From positions 183,770 through 247,769 of the forward strand of contig MNCI01011809.1 in assembly GCA_015680685.1 (NCBI GenBank): DNA of 64,000 bases, read 5' to 3'. The number at the start of each line of letters is the position of its first letter. The first letter of the stretch is position 1. The DNA is from Gnetum montanum (taxonomy: Eukaryota; Streptophyta; Gnetopsida; Gnetales; Gnetaceae). The translations under genes and the position numbers were made by a program. Below, piece after piece: positions 1 through 12,441 of this stretch. The notes below the pieces were generated by a model. That model was given only the letters and a program-made list of their open reading frames with translations, did no database searches and was not told the DNA's origin.

Positions 1-604
1 AACCCCGTCTTTTGTGCATAAGCAATGGCGTCCTCTGTTTCCTTTTGTGGTTGCAGGCTGCTTAACTTGGAGGATGTCATTCAAAGGTGCGTCCATCTGA
101 GCGGCGAAGTACAACAGCGTGCTGAAATGGCTGCTCAGGTTTGCCCACCCACTCAGCTTTGCGCATTTCTTCCCGACACGCGTCTAACCTTAATCCTTGT
201 TTCCTTCTTCCCCACCACCCAGTTCCCATACGCAGCATTCACATACGCAAATCTTCGTTTTTCGTACTCACGCTAGCAGAGACATCGCAAAAGTGATGCG
301 CAATGCTCCTTTTTGCACGCATTCCTGCTACAATTTGTAACAGAGATATCTCAGATTGACGCGCTACGCTCGTCTGAAAGCATTCCTGTTGACATAAATA
401 AACACACCGTTTGCATCTTCCCCGAACCTGTTTCCAGTTACACCCTTCTACCTCTCATACTCGCCAGCCTTCCTTTTACGTAAACAGAGCAACACCTGAG
501 TAGTCATGGATGAACGTTGTTCTTGCTTCTACCAATCTGGTGTTTCGCATTCTTTGTCGACGTTTTTCGGGTAAGCCCTCTAACCGTCAACAAAGAGGGG
601 CCAT
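1..604 (+). other. CpG-rich noncoding 3' end of an upstream Tat-like element
   Basis: No convincing gene is seen. The last ~65 bases (about 540-604) match the segments just before the LTRs at 8,348 and 25,734: a TGGTGTTT..CATTCTTTG word, then CAACAAAGAGGGGCCATTGA. The purine run at 592-600 looks like a polypurine tract, the priming site for plus-strand DNA synthesis placed just before a 3' LTR. The stretch is therefore read as the 3' noncoding end of an element lying mostly outside the window. It is CpG-rich, unlike the DNA after about 2,160, so it appears younger or less decayed. Confidence 0.5.
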
Positions 605-2150
605 TGAAACACCGTGAAAATTACGGGTCGGCCTCAGGCGAAGATTCGTAATTTGAGCGAGAACGCGCCTCAAATCTGTCTAAGGACAAGTTTACGCTCC
701 ATCACGCACGGCAGCGTAATGAGCGTAATAGGCTCCAAGACAGTTAAAGGCGAATTTGTTCAAGGACAAGTTTACGCTCTATCACGCACGGCAGCGTAAT
801 GAGCGTAATAAGCTCCAGGACAGTTAAAAGCAAAATCCAGAGAAACACGACGGGTTGGCACTTGTTCTCGCAACGCTTAAACAACTGATCTTTACGCGCG
901 TTACGCGGCGATGCGTGCTCGTGCGTAGGTCAGAATGCAAGCACGCGCTCATTACGCTTCGTCACGCACAGCTGCGTGATGAGCGTAAGTTACACTTTGA
1001 TTACACTCCACCGCGCGTAGCTGCGTGGAGAGTGTATGTTACATTTACGCTGCGTCACGCACAGTTGCGTGATGAGCGTAAGCGCGTTGTTGTTACACCT
1101 AGGTTGCGCTCATACACGCAACACAACGCGAATGAGCGCAAACGCAGCCGAGACACGCCTATCATGGGCCTGCTCTTTACACGCACAGCACGCAAACGAG
1201 CGTGTTGTGCGTAGTCGCAGTTCAACTTAAAAGAATCGCGTCAACAGGATCCGCGACATTCGGGCCCACATCATCAGGGTTGCGCGTTTCGCGGCCTATA
1301 AATACTCCGCATGACAAATATACAAAAGGGAGGAGATTTGGGGGGAGAGTTGGCCAGTTGACAAGTTAACGAACCAGAGCACCAGAGCACTTATCGCTTT
1401 TTGTTGGCAGCAGATCAAGAGGACAAGAGCATTTTCTGAGCAAGGGAACACTTATCGCCTTGAACAGAGAAACAAGAGCAACCTTTTGGTAATCGCTGCA
1501 AATACGATCCTTTAGCAGAAACAGAACACAGCACGCCTGAGTCCTAACAGCAGATCTACCCGAAGCAAAGAAGCAGAACGGGAATTGCAGAGTCGTCTCA
1601 CCCAGTTAGCAGGTTCTATCGTTCAAAAGATCGACAGACTTCAGAGCTTCACCATTCCTGCACCAAGGCTTTAGGTCTACAAGGTAGATCAGATTTCTGT
1701 CCAGACAGTTTTCTTGTTGTTTTGTGCTCATTTTGTATCTAGTTGTTGGGGGTCTTCTCCCATTGTAACGTAATATACACACAAACATACATCCGATCCA
1801 GCATTGAAACATAGATCTTTGATCTTTGCGACGTTCACGCTTTTTCTCTCCCGATTAGCATCTTTTCGGCGTTTTGGCGTTATCTTCGTAGCGATCCATC
1901 TACGTCGTTGTCCTCCCGCTTCACGGTCTCTCGCACCAAATCACGGCACGCAAAAATCCATAATCGTCATCGCTTTTACTGACCCGTAAGTCCCTGTCTG
2001 ATCGACAAGACCGTTCAGGGCACCACGGATTCGTTTTTCCAGCTTAGCCCTCGCGCGGATCCGTGGTTAAAGCTGTGTACACAGAATTTCAGTCGGTATT
2101 TCCAGCTGCCGACGTTTTCCGTCGTTACAAGTGTAGCCAAGGGTTTCAAC
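605..2150 (+). mobile_element. LTR 1 of Tat/Ogre-like gypsy family
   Basis: The LTR is taken to begin at TGAAACACC just after the purine tract. A TATA box (TATAAATA, 1297-1304) lies in a plausible promoter position, with a GA-rich leader after it. Near 1,986-2,020 a GTAAGTCCCTG word opens a hairpin that recurs, altered, at the same place in the other two LTRs. The end is uncertain: a clear tRNA primer site was not found, and 2,150 is chosen because CpG richness and LTR-like sequence stop there. It differs greatly from LTR 2 and LTR 3 beyond shared landmarks, so it is not their insertion partner. It may be the 3' LTR of an element to the left, or a solo LTR. Confidence 0.6.
680..1215. repeat. 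Cluster of about seven GC-rich palindromes in U3 of LTR 1
   Basis: Each unit of about 35-45 bases is an imperfect or near-perfect inverted repeat. Examples: arms TTACGCT and TCACGCA against TGCGTGA and AGCGTAA (about 953-989 and again about 1,046-1,081); ACACTCCACC against GCGTGGAGAGTGT (about 1,004-1,038); TTGCGCTCAT against ATGAGCGCAA (about 1,104-1,141); ACGCACAGCACGC against GCGTGTTGTGCGT (about 1,181-1,212). The first two units (about 688-728 and 772-812) also carry a repeated flank (CAAGGACAAGTTTACGCTC). All lie upstream of the TATA box, in U3. They could be protein-binding sites or form hairpins; function is inferred only. Confidence 0.8.
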
Positions 2151-2739
2151 TGAAATGAGAGTGTCAACACACAGAGACTATAGCCTGATCATAGTACAGT
2201 GTGATGATGCATGAAAAATGTGAAGAGATGCAAGAAAATGCTAGAAACAGGAGAGAGAAATAGAACACTGCCCCAAATGGGAGCATAGTTAAGTCCAAAA
2301 GGATCATAGAAGGTTCACAATGTACAACACATGTCGTGGAAGCATAGTCACACTCTTGATGGTATCGAGCCATGAAGTCTGGCACTCGCTGTGATGAATC
2401 GTGCCTGCCGAGTTGGCCGCTATAATGTACTATGTGATGAAGGGCTGCAACGACGCTGCGGTGTACCGTGCAGTGTAGCTATGCCTCTTTGCCAATGTGG
2501 TGTGATTTGGATCTCATTCACCCATGAAGCTAATTGTCAAGATGCCAAAATGCCAAATTCCAAATAAAAGTGCCAACTATCAACCCCCAAAACGTTGGGG
2601 TCTAGGGGTATTTATAAGACTAGGGCTAGCCCAAATGTAGATCAAGTGCCACGTGGCAATGTAGTAGGTGGGACTACAAGAAAAATTTAGAAAATTTTCT
2701 AAGTCCAAAGGTGACCAAAAAAATTTTAAAATTTTTTGT

Positions 2740-3350
2740 AACTCTGGTTACTACGCTCACCCCTTTCTACACTCGACCCCTTGCTACACTTGCTACTCTC
2801 TAATGCGTAGTCCTAACAGTTAGAAATTTTTTTGCAAAACTAGTGTTTTATGCTGGCTATGCTAGCTATGTTCTAGAGTGTATTAGGGGCAATGGGAGCA
2901 TAGCAAAACACTTAAAAAAATTTCTAAAAATTTCTAAGTGTTTCATCATTCTAACACTTAGAAAAAATCTTGTAAAACTAGCTTTAGGCGTGTTGACTAT
3001 GCTAGCTATACTCTAAAGCATAGCAGGAGCAATGGGAGCATAGCACAACACTTAAAAAAATTCTACGGCTTGTGTCATTATTCTGAAACTAAGCCAAAAT
3101 TGCAGAAAATTAGCCATTAAAGCTGACTATGCTCTATTGCAATGGAGAGTGTGGTCCCAGCACTAAGACAAATTTGCAAAAAGTTCCATCATTCTAACAC
3201 CCAGAAAAATTTTGCAAATTTGGCAATTGGAGCTGACTACACTCTCCACTGGGTTGACTACACTCTGGTGTAGTGGAGAGCATAGTCCCAGCACTTAGAA
3301 AAATTTGAGAAAAGTGCCATCGTTATGAAACTTAGCCAAATTTGTAGTTA
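2740..3350. repeat. Degenerate ~115-130-bp tandem array with inverted arms
   Basis: About four to five diverged units repeat words such as CTATGCTAGCTATG, GAGCATAGCA, AACACTTA and runs of A/T. Several contain inverted arms: GACTACACTCTCCACT against AGTGGAGAGCATAGTC around 3,235-3,290, and TGACTATGCTC against GGAGAGTGTGGTC around 3,124-3,157. These arms resemble the LTR 1 palindromes with CpG changed to TpG or CpA (ACGCTC to ATGCTC, GAGCGT to GAGCAT). The stretch 2,160-2,740 before it shows no gene. Confidence 0.6.
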
Positions 3351-3419
3351 AGAAGCGGTAGCCCAAATTTTTTTGGTGTTTTAGATTGAAGTCAAAACTA
3401 GGCTAGATTTGAGTTTTAT

Positions 3420-4985
3420 GATGTTTTCATGCTAGGGATTCTTCCAACCATGCTACCTAGTGTGAAAATTAATGGGAAGATTCATTTGCGATCCATAAAT
3501 ACCTTAGAACAACATTAACTAAACTTGCATGCGCTCTAGGACCTTGTTGGCATCCTCTAGAGTCTTCAAACTTTTAGAAACTAATGTCAAAAGGGAAAAA
3601 ATGATTCTCCCTTATTTTCCACACTAAGCATCCTAGTCCTAGCGTGAAAGAAATGGGGGAAGCCCAAAAAATTCTTAGAAATATCCAAAATTACCAAAAC
3701 TTGACATGAAACCCTAGTCCTCAACCTTGGTAGCCCTAAAGGCTAACATGCACAATCAATTAAGATCAAAATTGACCTAGATCTATGATGCATGGTTCTT
3801 CCACATTGGGAATCCATTTTTCTATGTTGAGGATAGTATCCCTAGCATTGAAACTCAAGGGAGGACTTGTTTGGAGCTCCTAAACACCTTAGAATGATAT
3901 TAAATGACTTTTCATGTACTCTAGAACCTTGGCACCAACCATTGAAGCCCTAAAAATTTACAAAACTAATTTATGTGGCCAAAAAGTGGTTCCTCCTAGT
4001 TTTCCATGCTAAGCTCTCCATTCCTAGGGTGAAAAAAGGGGGGAGAGCCAAAAGACCACTTAGGTATACTCAAAACTGCTAAATTTTGACATAGATCCAT
4101 AGCTCTTGGCCCTTGCCACTTCAAAAGGTAACATGCATAGTCAATTGGAACATGAATTGATCTAGATCAAGGATTCTTTCTTCTTCCATGCTAGAGTAAC
4201 TTGCCCGGTGTGGAAATAAGGGGGGGAAACTACTTTTCCACTTTTGGTGGCAAGATGACATTTCTGAAAGCTAAAGATCTACATTGAAGAAGACCAAGAC
4301 CTCATAGCCTCAAGATTTTTCTTATTTAACCTTATTTCAACATCCAGAACTTATTTTCCCCCATTCTTCCATGTTTAAGTAACTTCCCTAGCATGGAAAC
4401 AAGGGGAAAGATCTGAAGTTCCCTTAACCAACCTTCAAATGTATCTGAAATTATCCAGAAACTTGCAGAATCAAAGCCTATAACTCTACAGGACTAGAAA
4501 CCTAGTCAATGTGCCCCTAAATCACTCTAAATTCATAAAACAAGTGTCCCCCTATTTTCCCACACTAATTATATTATGCTCATCATGGAAAAATGGGGGA
4601 AGTAATTCTGACACATCTTGACACTCAAAATTACCTCAAATTGCCTTGGAATGAAGCCATAATATGCACAAGTTCTAGATCTAGGCTCTAACTACTTTTT
4701 TGATCATGTTTGAGTTTATTTTTTCTTGGATTTTGGTTCTCCATGCTAAATCCCATCTTTTCCATGCTAGCCAATGTGGAAACAAGAGGGAAAAATCTTT
4801 AGAATCTACTTTTTATCCTTTACAAACCTCTCGAGTGCCCAATTTTGATGGATTTGACCTTGGGCTACCTTGGGAAGGACCCAAAACCACAATTTTTGAC
4901 CTCTAAGCACTCCAAAACCTATTCTCCTTGGTTTCTATGCTGAGGGTCCTTGTTTCCATGCTAAGCCCAGCATGAAAGCCTCAAA
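3420..4985. repeat. Nine-unit ~187-bp array, each unit with a palindrome
   Basis: Palindromic cores occur near 3,428, 3,615, 3,800, 4,010, 4,190, 4,365, 4,552, 4,740 and 4,930, a spacing of about 175-205 bases. The recurring core is TTTCCATGCTAAG, a spacer of about 10-20 bases, then CCTAGCATGGAAA followed by AAGGGGGGA. Arms differ between units (CCATGCTA, CACACTA, TATGTTGA), but in most units the partner arm stays roughly complementary. The remaining ~130 bases of each unit are only weakly alike. No gene is seen in 2,160-5,430. The array ends near 5,060, just before a segment (GCTAAGGCCTAAAACTAGC) that also follows the array in Tat-B. Confidence 0.75.
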
Positions 4986-5439
4986 ACACTTGATTTTTTG
5001 GTCCAAATAGCCCTAATTGATGCCTAAACTCACCTAATAGCCTTGTAGCCTTAAAACATGACTTGCTAAGGCCTAAAACTAGCAAAAACTAATCATTTTT
5101 AGCCTATATTAGCCAAATGTTACCATATATAGCCTGTTTTACTTGATTTTATCCTTATTATGTAATGTTTTCGCTTGTTTTTAGACTTATGTTTTCTTAT
5201 TGACCTTGTTGACCTTAAATGGGCTTTATATAGCCTTACATGTTCTTTCTTTACCCTTTTATAGCTTTATTTACCTTTTTTCAACCTTTAAATGGTATCA
5301 AATAGTGGGGTTTGACCTCCCCTAACCATTGTTTAACACCATGTAACCATGAACCACTAAGGCCTTAAACTAGCAAAATCATGGCCTTTGTTGACCATGA
5401 TCTTTATGATTTGATCTTTATTTTGCCTTTGTTAACCAT

Positions 5440-8100
5440 GGACAAGAGAGCCATGACCTATATTATTAGAAACTACATGCTAGGTTTACTTAATGATTAC
5501 ATAGATGACATAGCTATGAAGTCCAAGATAGCCAATGACCATGCTAACAACCTAGATCTTGTGCTTAAATGATGCCTCAAATACAAGCTTAGGCTTAATC
5601 CTAAGAAGTGCATCTTTGGTGTCAAGATCGATAAGATGCTTAGCTTTGTAGTCTCCAAAATAGGGATACACATCAATCCTAATAAGGTTAAGGCCATATC
5701 CAAATTAGCAATGCCTACCAACCTTAAAGAGCTTCAGGGATTAAAAGGTAGATTACAATTTATTCATAGGTTTATCGTTAGGCTTATGGATAAGTTACAA
5801 CCCATGCAACACTTGCTTAAGAAAGGAGTTCACTATGAGTGAACAACTCAATGCCAAGAGCCCTTTGAAAACCTTAAGTAAGAATTAACACAAATACCAA
5901 TAGACTATCCTCTAAAAGAGGGTAAACCATTTTACATTTATCTTTCCATCTCTGATACATCCATTTTCTACTCTATCAGAAACATGATGATAAAGAAAAA
6001 ATGCTTGTATACTACCTTAGCCATACGTTAGTTGCTCACGAGACTAGATACACTAAGGTGGAGAAGTATTATCTAGCACTAGTATTCTTGTTGAAGAAGT
6101 GAAGGTACTACCTCTTCAAAAGCTAAGTCAACGTGCTTTGCAAGGACAACATACTCAAAGTCATAATGACCAACATCTACAAAAGTAGCCATATAGCGCA
6201 ATGGAAAGCCATAACTATGGAATTTGACCTTTATTACATGTCTTAATGCTCAATAAAAGGTCAAGCTATAGCCATACAACTCATAGTTTCACCTATTAAT
6301 GACCAAGCAACTATAGATCCTAAATTCCCTAATGAGCACATTAATGCAGTTATAAAAGTACTTGAGGATTATGAGGTGGTCATGCACTTTGGCAAAGCTT
6401 CAACTACCCATGGGGCCAATGCCACTACCATCATAACGTTTCCATTTAGTAATATCCAATCCTTCACCTATTGTTTTGGGTTCCCATCTACCAAAAACAT
6501 AGCAAAGTATGAGGGTCTAATCAGAGGGATGATGGTAGCTCATAACCTAGGAATTAGATTCCTAGCCATCAAAGGTGATTCATAACTCATGGTTAACCAA
6601 GTAACCAAAGTCTATGCATGCAAAGCTAAACACTTACAACCTTACTGTGACCTAGGGACAATTATCATCATAATTCATATACATTGATATCCAACAGATA
6701 CCTTGAAATGAAAATGTCATAGCTGATGCAATTGCAACATTAGCCCTTAGTGTGATGTCAAATGTATTTATCAAGTTACCCATCTAAACCATGGACTATG
6801 CTACTTCCATCACTCAAAAAACTAAGGATACCTTTATGGTTATCATTCATACTATTCCTCCCAAGGAGTAGTATGAAGATATCAAATTTTACCTTATGCA
6901 TGGCAAAACCTCACAAGGCCTAATTACTTCTCAAAAGGATGTCATATGTAAGTGATCAAAGTAGTATGTCATCATAGTTGATAACACATTATGTTGATGA
7001 TCCTATGATGGCATACTCCTAAAGTTCTTAGGTGAAACCAAAGCCAGAATAGTCCTAGAGGAGGTTCATAAGGGTGTTTGTGAAGGACATATAGCACCAA
7101 GAGCCATGGCTGCTAAGATTAGACATTTAGGCTATTACTAGCCCCATATGGAAAATGACTACTTGAAAAGGATTAAGTGATGTGACACATGCCAATGATA
7201 TAGCAACCTTATACATGTATCACCAATTGAGTTTCATACAACCCAGATAACATGGTCATTTCAATAATGGGGGTTGGATATCAAAGGACCTATAACACCT
7301 AAGTCTTCCTCAAGACATAGCTTCATCATCACTACAACTAAATACTTTACCAAGTGGGTTGAGACTATTCCCCTAAGGAAGATCACATCTGAAAAAGTTT
7401 GCAAATTTATCTTAGATAACATTGTATCTTGTTTTGGCATACCCATGACCATAGTTACAAATAATGGACCCCAATTTAGTAGCTAAGAAACCAAGGATTT
7501 CTTTCACAACCTATGCATTAATCATTCTTTCTCATTGCCCTACTACCCCCAAGCCAATGGACAAGTAGAAGCAAGTAACAAGGCCATCATCAACTTTCTC
7601 AAGAAGATGCTCAACAATAGCAAATGCAAGTGGCATGAGCAACTTGTCCATGCACTATGGGCAAGTAGAAAAACCTATCGCATGGTAATTGGCATGGTCC
7701 CTTATAGCATTGTTTATGGTTCTGAAGCTATTTTACCTCTTGAATTGCAAGTGCCATCACTCCGAGTAACCTTGATTGACTTCATCAACAACAAGAAAAA
7801 GAAAGAGTTGCAGATGGTAGCCTTGGATTTAGTCGAGGAGTAGCGTATGCAAGTGCTTACTCACATCGAGTACTATTAAAAAAGGCAGAAGCAATAACAT
7901 CACCATGACTTGATCATGCACAAGATCAAGGAGGGTGACTTGGTCCTCAAAGCCATCCATGAGCATGTGGACAAATTCTCAACCAACTAGAAAGGGTCCT
8001 TCCTTGTCACTAGAGCCTATGGAAATGAAGCATTTAGAATAGCTGACATGGATGAAAATGAGCTAGCCAATTCATATCTAAAGCCATACTACATGTACCT
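5440..8100 (+). pseudogene. Tat-A pol: truncated RT, RNase H, integrase
   Basis: Remains of a gypsy polyprotein broken by many stops. It starts inside reverse transcriptase (RAMTYI.., about 5,449) and keeps the catalytic YIDD-type motif (NDYIDDIAMKSK, about 5,494-5,530) and the GFVVS and LQGLKGRLQFIHRF blocks. The first RNase H is visible in frame pieces (THETRYTKVEK-like, about 6,035; EFDLYYM, about 6,218). A second RNase H-like block follows (KYEGLIRGMMVAHNLGI, GDS, VNQV; 6,376-6,640). Two RNase H blocks are a known mark of the Tat lineage. Integrase runs about 7,040-8,080: HHCC-like region, GLDIKGP, then TNNGPQF where a catalytic Asp is expected, then QANGQVEASNK with the Glu. Protease and the N-terminal half of RT are missing; the breakpoint is near 5,440. 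Not functional. Confidence 0.85.
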
Positions 8101-8347
8101 GACAATCATCAAGAAGCAAGCTTGTTTTCAGTGGTCTCTTATGACCTTAAACCAACAACATGGCCTACTAAGGCCTTAAACTGGTACCATGGCACACCAT
8201 GACCTTACACTAGCAACCTAGGTGACCTAGATAGCTGATTCTTGCATGACTTGTATGCATTGTAGCATTATAATATGCAATGGTGTTTTGTATTCTTTAT
8301 CAGTGCCTCTCAAGTCAATCCTCCATGCACCAACAAAGAGGGGCCAT
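8101..8347 (+). other. Tat-A 3' noncoding segment with polypurine tract
   Basis: Short noncoding stretch between integrase and LTR 2. It includes an AAGGCCTTAAACT word found repeatedly in this family (also near 5,361 and 12,712) and a polypurine tract AAAGAGGGG at 8335-8343 directly before the LTR. Confidence 0.6.
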
Positions 8348-9850
8348 TCAAACACCACAAAAGTTTGCATGTTATAGCTAATCTTCATCATGTAGCTTTC
8401 ACCCTATGAGACCTAAGGAAAAACTTTATTATAAATGTGAAGATTGTAACCCACAGTGGAAAACTTCACATACTTTATACTTTTGGGACTGAAAAATGTC
8501 TCCTAAGTGGTCAAAGCTTCATTCACTAAGTGAGAAAGATCACCTAGTGTCTATATTTAGGCTTGGGAGGTCAAAATGCCTTTTGGAATGCCAAAGAAAA
8601 AGGAAATTTGATTAGTTTTATAAGGGGTATACACTTTTCTATGCTAGAAACACATGCAAGGGGGGTGTAAATCTCACCTACCTCCAACATGAAAGGATGG
8701 TGGTTTTAGAAACTTTCCCCCTTTAACACAGAGACCACATGCACAACCTAGAAAATTTTCCTTCTCAACATGGAAGTTTCCCCCAATGTGGAGTCTTTAT
8801 CCCCAACGTTGAAAATTGTATCCCCCAACATGGAAGCCACAAAAACCAAAATTCATTACTTCATGAACTTCAATGTTGACTAGCCACTTCAACAAGCATG
8901 TTGGAGAGCTTAGCATAGAAAATTTGTCTCTAGTGTGGAAAGTGTGCTCCAATTACTATTTATAGTAAACAAAATAGCCATGAGGGGAGCACTTACTATG
9001 TATAGTAACCCCTCAAATTTGGGCACCCATCTCACCTGAATTTGGCAGCCAATTTATAGCCATTTTACAACCAATTTGTAGCCATTTTTGCAACCAAATA
9101 ATAACCATTTTGTAGCCCCATTCATGGCCCAAATAACCTATAAAAACCAACCTCCAATACCATTTACAAGTTTAGCAAATTTCTCAAGGTTCCAAAATTT
9201 TACACAGTTCAACACTCTGGCAATTTAGCAACTTTTAGCATTCAAACACTTTGACAATTACATGCATTTTTGCACACAAAATTATTCATAGTTCTACACT
9301 TGGACATTCTCAAGCACTTGAGAGTTTTTACAAGTTTCCATATTCATATTCTCTTGAACCTAGTGTAGATACCCTGTGACCTTGTGGCTTTATAATCATC
9401 TTTGAGATTTGTGAATTTTCAAGCTCCACACTACACTCCTAGGATTTCCAACTTCCAGCATAGAGCATTTGAGTAGCTTAGATTATTCACACTTCTCAAC
9501 CCCCACCATTGCAAATGTTGTAGACCTGAGGTTGCAGTTAAGAAAGATTTGAAAACATCATAAGTGTCTTAGGACCTAGATCATGGAGTGGATTGCATCA
9601 ACTTCAATGGACTTTGAACATCTACACTAGTGAACCCCCTTTTGGATACTCATTCAAGCATCATTTTTACACATTTTCTCTAACTTATTTTTTATTTTTT
9701 TCAATAAATTTTCAAGTTTGAGGTTTTGTGTGAAAAATACATTTGTTTATTATCTATGCATTATTTAGATCTACTATCAGTTTTGCATTTCATTCACTAT
9801 GCATTGCATTCCATAAGTCCCTAGTTGATCTATGGGACTAGCCAAGGTGC
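8348..9850 (+). mobile_element. LTR 2 of the Tat-like family
   Basis: Begins after the purine tract at TTCAAACACCAC, where the expected TG has become TC. It shares with LTR 3 the words TATTATAAA, CACATACTTTA and TAGGCTTGGRAAGG in the same order. A TATA box TATAAAAA lies at 9139-9146. U3 (about 8,630-8,950) carries several ~22-base degenerate repeats around AACATGGAAG and CAATGTGGAG plus TTTTCTATGCTAG and AAGGGGGG, words like those in the Tat-A array. A hairpin (AGTCCC at 9816-9821 against GGGACT at 9834-9839) lies at the end. It is followed at once by Tat-B gag, so it serves as the boundary between two tandem internal regions. The end position is approximate. Confidence 0.65.
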
Positions 9851-9867
9851 CTCAAATTTAATTTTTC

Positions 9868-12441
9868 TTGTGGAGGCCCTGGGAATTCAAGGTTGAGGAA
9901 CTGCTAGACCAAGGATCCTTGGTTCTTCCAGTGATCGAGATTTTCAGTCAACAACACCTACAAATCACTCTTCCTTTGGGCATTCCCATATCATACTTTA
10001 CCAAGTACAATGGTAAGGGTGATCCCAATGTATACCTCACCACCTTCTATTTTGAATGCTTGCTACTATAGACTTTATTTGATAATTTGTAAATTGTTTC
10101 AAATATAACTTAAAATGAGACATCATTCTAGATCAACTAATGAAAATCAAATAGAGGCCTCTTGAACTTTTCCAAAAGTTTATTCAATGATGGAATGCTC
10201 TACATAATGAGATTCCTGAGCCTATAGTCAAAATCCACCTTCTATCCATTTTCAAGGGGGCAGTTAATAATTTCATCAAGTCCAAACTATACTATCTAGA
10301 TCCATGATCCCTTAGCTAGGCTTTATCACAAACTAAAAAACTAGAGGATACTATTGAGGCTATCCATCATTCTACCTATGTAGCATACAAGAATTAGCAC
10401 ACAATGAAGGATAAGGATAGTAGGAAACATAACCATGTAGTTGTGGCCACTGTGTCCAAAGAGAACAAGACTTCATAAGGACCAAAAACAAGTTAACCCA
10501 AGGCCTTTGCCACAATCAACCAAACTTTAACATTAGGAACCTCTACCCCAAATCACACAAGGGATAACTTTTAGAGGAAAGATTTGTCAAAATACACCTA
10601 ATTGCCATTAAAACCATATGAGCTCCTTCATTATTTGCTAAAGAATGGACAAATTGAATACAAGAAAATGACTAAGAATACCCACAAGAGGTATGATCAA
10701 TTGTGCAAAATTACTAAGGATCCTACTCTAGCAACCAAGGATGATCCACCAGTACCAAAGTACTTTAAACTTGATTGATTTTACCACTATTATCAATTGT
10801 CCATTCATGACATTGATTTCTATTTAGTCCTAAAGGATGACCTGCAAAAGATGATAAATAATAGAAAGCTAGTGCTAGATGCTTCTAACCTGGTTAGGCC
10901 TCAAAACCAATCTTTGTAGGTGAATAAAGACCCATTGAATGTAAACAATAACTTGTATACAATAGCAGCATTCAATGTTAGCAACAACACAAGACCTGCT
11001 AAGGAGCCAGTTTGTATTAGGATATCTCCTCATGACTAAAGGAGCCCTTCAACTTCATGAAGTTCAAGGAATCCATTTGTTATAAGAATAGCATCACCAT
11101 CGCCTCCTAAAGAACCATTCGTCATTAGAGTACCTCCTCTCACTACCGCCAAGTCTACAACTCAAGTTGATTAATGTCTTCCTATGATGACCAACATAAT
11201 GACTTCTTTGCAACCCAACAATAAGAAATCAGCTACCAAGTAATGTAAGAAATCTTCCTCAAAGCCCAAGTCCAAAGACAACAAGAAGGTGAAGGCTTGG
11301 AAGGAGGTGCACCCATCAAAGCTCACATTCATTTCAACCATTCCTATGAGCTCCAACACTCAAAATGCTTCAACCAATTAGCTAAGGAATGATCAAAAAC
11401 CACAAAATAATGGGAAAGGGACCAAGCCACAAACCTTAAAACATGAAGTTCAAATCCTAGGATGAATGGAGAAAGTCATAGTCAACAAAAGGGAAAAAAT
11501 AATGATCAATGACAAAGAGTTCCTCAACACCACGGAATAAGAAAAATTGTCCTTGAAACAAAAAAAACACTTCTCTTAGCCTATATAACCTAGTAATAAC
11601 TTCTTCTGCTCATCGTGAAGCCTTAGTAAAGATGTTCACTTCAATTCCCATTTGCAAAGACATTCCTATCAATGAAGAGTTCATCCACATAGTGATGGTA
11701 CCACCTTTTCCTAGGGAAGAAACAAAGTCTTCTACACTAGTATTTTGTGATAGTGAGGTTAAGACAAATCCCTAGGATGGTAAGATAATGAGGGTCCCTC
11801 TCTTCATAACCATAAGGATTAGGTAATACAAGTTATAGTATGTGCATGTTGATGATGGGGCAATGACCAATGTTATACCTTTTACCATTATTGAATGGTT
11901 AGGCCTAGTTGAGCACATGCAAAGTACTCCTACCTCTACTCTTAAATTCTTTAATAGATCATGAGTAGCTATAAATGGTTCCATCTCCTTAGACTTAAGC
12001 AGGGGGAATAATTTCCCACATCAACCAACTTCTTGATGGTGGAAGAGACACTAGGATTTAACCTCATCCTAGAGAGACCCTAGCTAGCTTAATTACAAGT
12101 TGTTTCCTATACCATCCACCAAGAAATTCACCTATGTTATGAGGGAGGTAAAATAATTATTCATGAAGATAGTATAGTTCCCTTGGTAATCAATAATGTT
12201 GACATGGAGAAAGAATCCAAAGTGGAGTTTCAAGAAGAAACTCCTACTATCAAGAATGAAGTTAAGAGGCCTAAAGGAGTAGACCAAGATGAAACCAAAA
12301 ACAATCAAACTATGGACATACCATGGGAAGAGCTCCCATTTAATGTGAACAATGAGGAAAATGGGGAGTACAAGATTATACAACGGGAGGCTGTATACTA
12401 TTCCTAATCTTTCAAAGATTAGGAAGTTCTTGCATGATTGA
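9868..12441 (+). pseudogene. Tat-B gag and aspartic protease remnant
   Basis: The start reads as a gypsy gag N-terminus: WRPWEFKVEELLDQGSL, then FTKYNGKGDPNVYLTTF, which matches the usual F.G..DP..HL..F pattern of plant gypsy gag. The middle (about 10,100-11,600) is stop-ridden; charged, Lys-rich pieces are visible. The protease lies around 11,680-12,170 in broken frames: YVHVDDGAMTNVIP (D-D-G-A where DGGS or DSGA is usual), then IIEWLGL, then an NLILERPWLA-like block (W position now a stop) and CYEGGKIIIHED, which close the protease in Tat elements. An acidic spacer follows (12,183-12,404). The order gag, protease fits gypsy. Heavily decayed and inactive. Confidence 0.75.

Noticed and set aside
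25-276. 83-codon open stretch at the left end
   Set aside because: No domain, lies in element noncoding DNA with skewed composition; open only by chance.
855-1214. Overlapping open stretches of 119 and 64 codons
   Set aside because: They are translations of the LTR 1 palindromes; the repeated RHAQLRDERK words come from the repeat itself.
680-1215. CRISPR-like array
   Set aside because: Repeats are palindromes of varying sequence without uniform spacers, in a plant LTR.
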